Shown piece after piece: positions 60,362 through 64,000 of a DNA stretch of 64,000 bases. Source of the DNA: Phytoseiulus persimilis (taxonomy: Eukaryota > Arthropoda > Arachnida > Mesostigmata > Phytoseiidae); assembly GCA_037576195.1 (NCBI GenBank), contig CM075102.1:45938745-46002744 (forward strand). The letters are read 5' to 3'. The notes under the pieces were generated by a model. It did no database searches, was not told the origin of the DNA, and saw only the letters and a program-made list of their open reading frames with translations. The translations under genes and the position numbers were made by a program. Every line of letters starts with the position of its first letter. Positions within the stretch are counted from its first letter, which is position 1.

Positions 60362-60709
60362 CTACTTCTTAATGACCGCTATTAAATATGTACATACTCC
60401 ATCCATCCATCCATTCGAATAAGCCACCCGCTTCCTCAGCTTCTCGCTCTCCCCTCGCGAGATGAGCTCAAGTGTCCGCTTCCGCATATTTCGACAATGA
60501 ATTGCAGAGTGGAGCTCATACTTGAACTCTGTCGGCAAAGAGAGAAAGTTAAGAAAACACTGACGGTGGACGAAACGTCTCGAACCACATGAATGAAGCT
60601 CGATCGAATCCGAGACGAAGTGACAGTCGCGGCAGTGTTCCAAGGAATATATCTTCAAAACCATCCTCTCGAGCTGCTCCTGTGTTTGTTGAAGTAACGA
60701 TGCGTCTCC
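60362..60709 (-). CDS. Candidate terminal exon with cysteine/histidine pairs
   Basis: Entered in phase 0 after GCATGCATTCAG and open for 115 codons to a TAG. An in-frame ATG at 60664 has a good context (AGGATGG) and could be a start. The first part is coiled-coil-like (LLQQTQEQLERM). It is followed by C-x2-C-H, then C-x6-H-x2-C in CGSRRFVHRQC. The latter resembles the FVHxxC part of RING-CH (MARCH-type) fingers, but the spacing is one residue short and the second zinc site is not visible. Treat it as a possible zinc-binding module only. Confidence 0.3.
   Translation of the reverse strand, partial: GDASLLQQTQEQLERMVLKIYSLEHCRDCHFVSDSIELHSCGSRRFVHRQCFLNFLSLPTEFKYELHSAIHCRNMRKRTLELISRGESEKLRKRVAYSNGWMDGVCTYLIAVIKK
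60399..60414. repeat. CCAT tetranucleotide repeat, four units
   Basis: Four CCAT units, inside the candidate exon at 60362-60709. Confidence 0.85.
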
Positions 60710-62143
60710 CTGAATGCATGCGCCTCTTCTAGAACTGCTGCCTTCGCAACTGAAGCTGCATGATCATTCGACGTGCATCCCTTCACTTCCTGTAGTGGTT
60801 TGTCGCGGTGACATCTGTTCATCGTCTTCGGCTAAAAGGAACGGGCCTGTGAGTCATCTCGTCTCGGCCGTCGCCATACTCTGAATAGGCCAAAGTATCC
60901 TTTCATCGTGTGTGTGTGCGTGGGTCTGTGCGTGGGGGAGGCGGGACGGGGCAGGGGGTGTGCTCCATTCGTAACGAAGCAACGAGCTCTGCTCTGAGAG
61001 AACCTTGAACGAGAGAGGCCTCGCGGTCGCTGCCGGCGCCCCCCCCCCCCGCTTCCGTCGTCGTCGTCGTTAGCCAGTTCGTTTTGCTGGGCATCGCGAG
61101 CTTATGGTTTCCGAATGAGCGCCAGCTACTCCGAATGGGGGCAGCGTGTCTGGATGTCAACAGCGTACAGCTGGAACTCGTCTGCTCGCCGAGTTGCTCG
61201 GGTGTCCCGGGGTGGAACGACAAAGATGAAATTTCGAGGCGTGCGTCATGGTCTCTCCAACAATTTTTCCTCGACTCATTCCTCCGTCTGTTCCGACATC
61301 GCTGTCTGCGGGGAACGATATGAGTGATCCGACAACGGCTGCTGGATCGGTGACCCGCTGGCCAGCTAGCCCGGCCACTGTTTCCCAACTGATCAGATTA
61401 ACAAAGGGTCGCTGTTCTTCTCTGTTCGAAGGATTCGTCTTCGTTGTCGTGTGCTGCCCGCTACAACAGCAAAGTATATGAGGGGTTTCTCCGGTCCGGG
61501 CAACGGTCGTCGAGACATCTCGAATTTCCAATCCAATAAGATTCTGCTCCGTACAACTGAATAGTGCTCCACTCGAGGGGCGCAATGCAACGCAATACTT
61601 CGGCTCATCTAAACGAACTTGTGGGACTTTCGGTGCGTGCTTCGCGGTCTCATCTCCCCCGGATCGTATCGAATGGACCGGAGTATCTGCTTGTTGGTTC
61701 CGTCTCACCATCTCAACAGAGCGTTCTCCGCAGCGGCGGTCGAACTGCAACTTTTGCCGGCGAGAGACGATTCCACCAGCTGTGCGAGAGCTTCGGTCGT
61801 CGCGAGAATTCCGCGGCGCAGATGGTTTTTTGGGACCTCACAGTTCCGCCGCACGCGCGAAAGTCCGAAACGCGAATATTGGACGTGACGTCGAAGAGTC
61901 CCTCCGGCCGTTGATTGATTTGTGAGTCTGTCTTTGGTTTCTTCTCCCCTTCTGTCTCCGTCGCGGCAGCAGTCCCGTATCCAAACGTCATTACTCATGG
62001 ACCAACCGAGTGGCCAACAGGGAAGCGGGAGCCTTTCTTCAATCTCAGTTATTCGTTCCAATAATAAAAGGGAAAGAAATCCAATATCATCGACCCCGCG
62101 GCCGGAGAGGGCTTCTCTGACGCTAATTACACGTGGGGGGAGT
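60710..62143. other. Region without a supported gene
   Basis: A GT-rich run at about 60906-60940 and a C12 tract at 61039-61050 mark low-complexity sequence. Open frames on both strands at 61157-62143 have no further support. Confidence 0.35.
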
Positions 62144-62476
62144 ATGTTTGGTTCATGGCTGTGGGCGGTGGTAACGTTCGCGGCGGCCCAGGCGCAGCAA
62201 GACGGGCTCACTGACCGACGGACAGATCCGCAGACACTGTCCCTGTGTCCGCCGGGGAGTGCATTGAGGATCCCCTCTCGACAGGAAGTGATAAAATTCA
62301 CTTCCGTCCCGGTGCGGTGCTCGCGCCCAGAGTTCCGATGCTCTCGAAGCCATTTGGAAATCGCATTTCCTTCTCCGATAATCTGCTGTGACGCAGCTCC
62401 GCTCAACGAAACTTTCAGCCCGGCTCCACATCCTCAGCCAGCAGAACAGTCGAGAATGCCAACTCGGGAGCAATGA
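62144..62476 (+). CDS. Small secreted cysteine-rich protein
   Basis: The ATG opens 110 codons with a typical signal peptide (WLWAVVTFAAAQA, cleavage likely after AQA). The mature part holds cysteines spaced C-x22-C-x6-C-x14-CC, starting CPPG and ending IICC. The layout recalls lustrin/WR1-type cysteine-rich repeats (CPxG...PVxC...CC) but lacks one expected cysteine, so the family call is tentative. The TGA stop (62474-62476) overlaps an AATAAA at 62476-62481, giving a very short 3' UTR. The frame stays open upstream of the ATG, so a longer or spliced start is possible. The gene converges on the minus-strand candidates that end at 62521 and 62762. Confidence 0.48.
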   Translation: MFGSWLWAVVTFAAAQAQQDGLTDRRTDPQTLSLCPPGSALRIPSRQEVIKFTSVPVRCSRPEFRCSRSHLEIAFPSPIICCDAAPLNETFSPAPHPQPAEQSRMPTREQ

Positions 62477-62481
62477 ATAAA
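62476..62481 (+). promoter_or_regulatory. Poly(A) signal overlapping a stop codon
   Basis: AATAAA begins on the last base of the TGA stop of the secreted-protein candidate at 62144-62476. Confidence 0.5.
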
Positions 62482-62520
62482 AGTGAACTCCGCTCAAACG
62501 TGATGTTAGTTCTTCATCTC

Positions 62521-62839
62521 TTAAAAATCTCCCTCATCGTCCTCTTTCCTCGTGCCGTCAGTCCGTCGCTTCGCCGCCGTCTGCTCTCGTAAAGCTTCCC
62601 CATCGGGCTTCTTTGGAGGCAAAATTGATCTCCTAAGGGAGCTGGGCCGAGACGGGCCATCCGAATATCCATCTGGCCGAATATCCATCCCCGAGCCGCT
62701 GTGTTTCATTTCTTCATCTCGTACATCGTATTTTACGCACAGACTTCTCGGAACGTGTCGTCTATGACGCACGTCTGTGCACGAGTAGATCTGCATGCAT
62801 ACGGGGCAGGATCGACGGGAAACCAGCCGGAGATTCATT
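62521..62839 (-). CDS. Candidate alternative terminal exon
   Basis: Entered after an acceptor (GCCCATCTGAAACAG) in phase 2 and open to a TAA. It encodes CPVC and further cysteines, then a charged disordered tail ending EDDEGDF. It overlaps the end of the 62762-63182 model in another frame, so it would be an alternative last exon or a separate gene. The phase does not match the 63080-63182 exon directly. Confidence 0.3.
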
Positions 62840-63182
62840 CTGTTTCAGATGGGCCTCAATTACGATTTGCTGAGGCGGAGCAGATAAGGTTTCTCTCGGA
62901 ATCCTCCCGGACCGAGCCGCGAGGGGACAAGTCGGGCGGATGAGCGAAAACGAACGCTCCAGAGAGATGGAACATTCGATCCCATCTCCTGCGTTCAAGG
63001 AGGTTTCCACAGGAATCGAGCGCAGTTGTTGAGGAGCCGCTGAACCGCGGTCAGGGACGCTCGCCTCCGAGTAGATCACCCGGGATGAGCTTGGAGCTCG
63101 TATAGCAGCACTTCGGATCCTCCTCAGGAGGAACGAGGGCCAGCCGGACGGCCTCTTCCCGAACGTCCTTAGCAATGATAAT
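62762..63182 (-). CDS. Candidate gene with a 40-base intron
   Basis: Exon 63080-63182 (after GGTGACAG) encodes IAKDVREEAVRLALVPPEED and further residues, and ends CCGG before a GTGATC donor in phase 1. A 40-base intron ends CGCGGTTCAG, and exon 62762-63039 continues in phase to a TAG. The second exon is 92 codons including the stop, with two cysteines and several SxP motifs. An additional upstream piece (about 63190-63270) reads as an aromatic-rich coding segment in another frame (FRIPRYYFSVTIFNGYILYH) but cannot be joined by a normal intron. No family is recognised. The downstream end faces the secreted gene at 62144-62476. Confidence 0.37.
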
Positions 63183-64000
63183 CTGTCACCTTGAGATAGT
63201 GATATAAGATGTAGCCGTTGAAGATCGTTACGGAGAAGTAATAGCGGGGTATTCGGAAGGCGTCGCCTCCAATGTGTTAGCGTCCATGTGTACGTCACTC
63301 TCTCGCGTGATTATCGCACACTTTATGGTCACTGAGAGCAAAAGCGAACCCGGAGCACGCCGAGAAGACACAGGCAAGGGGCTCCGGGCGACGTCAAGGA
63401 CGGACGAGACTGTCGTCGTCTCTACTCGGCTCTGACCGCCGCTGCGGAGGAGCTACCATTCCGATGATGTCGCTGCCTCGCAACCGTGCCTCTCTGGCAG
63501 CTAGACAGTTCTTATACATCGCTCAGATGATCGCGACGTGTGCTCTCCAACCTCGCAGAGCGACTTCCGTCCGTCGATTCCATCCTGCTCCTCTAGAAAG
63601 TCGTGTAAGCTGCAGATTTTTTTTCCCGAAGGAACGCTCCCTCTCACAGACCTGCGCTCGGTTGAGCCTGCACGGGTCCTGGCGCTGTGTTTTACGCCTG
63701 TATATACGTGCAGCGAGTGCAATAGTCATTGTAGCCGGAAAAAGAGCATATTCTCGGAAGCATGCGATTACGTAGGCGAGTACGTAGCTACGGGAACCAG
63801 GCGGTCGATCCGCGTGCAGTAACTTGGAGAGTCGTTTTTTGTTTGCTAATTGCCCTGTCGCACGCAGGATCTGTTGCCATTCTTGTTTTATACCCTGCGC
63901 TCAGGAAAACCAACTGCGCTGGATGCTTTTCACTGTCGCGGCCTTGACTGAGAACGGCGCAAGCTCCTGAGCTCGAAGCTGTTTTGCAAAACACGACGAC
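63183..64000. other. Window end, unresolved coding-like frames
   Basis: Minus-strand frames at 63501-63729 and 63788-63994 read as partly coding, and the first includes a hydrophobic stretch. They may be upstream exons of the 62762-63182 gene, cut by the window edge. Confidence 0.3.

Noticed and set aside
60570-60709. Thrombospondin-type coiled coil ending in C-x2-C
   Set aside because: The heptads and CRDC look similar, but no EGF or calcium-binding type 3 repeats follow anywhere downstream on that strand.
61705-62406. A 233-codon minus-strand open frame
   Set aside because: It lies opposite the secreted protein with signal peptide and poly(A) signal at 62144-62476 and is best seen as its shadow, extended by chance.

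Overview
This is eukaryotic nuclear DNA from an invertebrate, most likely an arthropod. A mite or other chelicerate is possible, but that is only a guess from composition. The sequence is GC-balanced and CpG is not visibly depleted. Introns are short, about 38 to 210 bases in the gene models below. I see no bacterial-style operons, no tRNA or rRNA genes, no CRISPR array, and no recognisable transposon or virus-derived element.

The one gene I recognise with confidence is a RYK/Derailed-type Wnt-receptor pseudokinase on the minus strand (35037-37728, poly(A) signal at 34740). Its WIF domain, single membrane span and kinase-like domain are spread over six firmly placed exons plus one tentative exon. 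All intron phases close. The signal-peptide exon was not found.

The other models are ab initio, and most have no recognised homologue. The best are: a two-exon SUMO-motif protein (30009-30804, minus); a small secreted peptide precursor with a 38-base intron (54390-54757, minus), which overlaps antisense the last exon of a small membrane protein (53972-54498, plus); a secreted cysteine-rich protein (62144-62476, plus); and a convergent minus-strand gene (62762-63182). Further candidate exons supported by splice sites lie at 8.8-9.4, 14.0, 22.2-22.8, 29.2-29.6, 32.0, 32.4, 39.7-40.2, 41.0-41.5 and 60.4-60.7 kb.

Open frames over 100 codons are common on both strands throughout, and many look protein-like without being real. 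I therefore relied on splice consensus, phase closure, start context, signal peptides and poly(A) signals, not on frame length. The rest of the window (most of 1-8.7, 9.4-13.9, 14.3-22.2, 23.4-29.1, 42.4-53.9 and 54.8-60.3 kb) holds unplaced frames, microsatellites and a recurrent CGGT-type tetranucleotide repeat.
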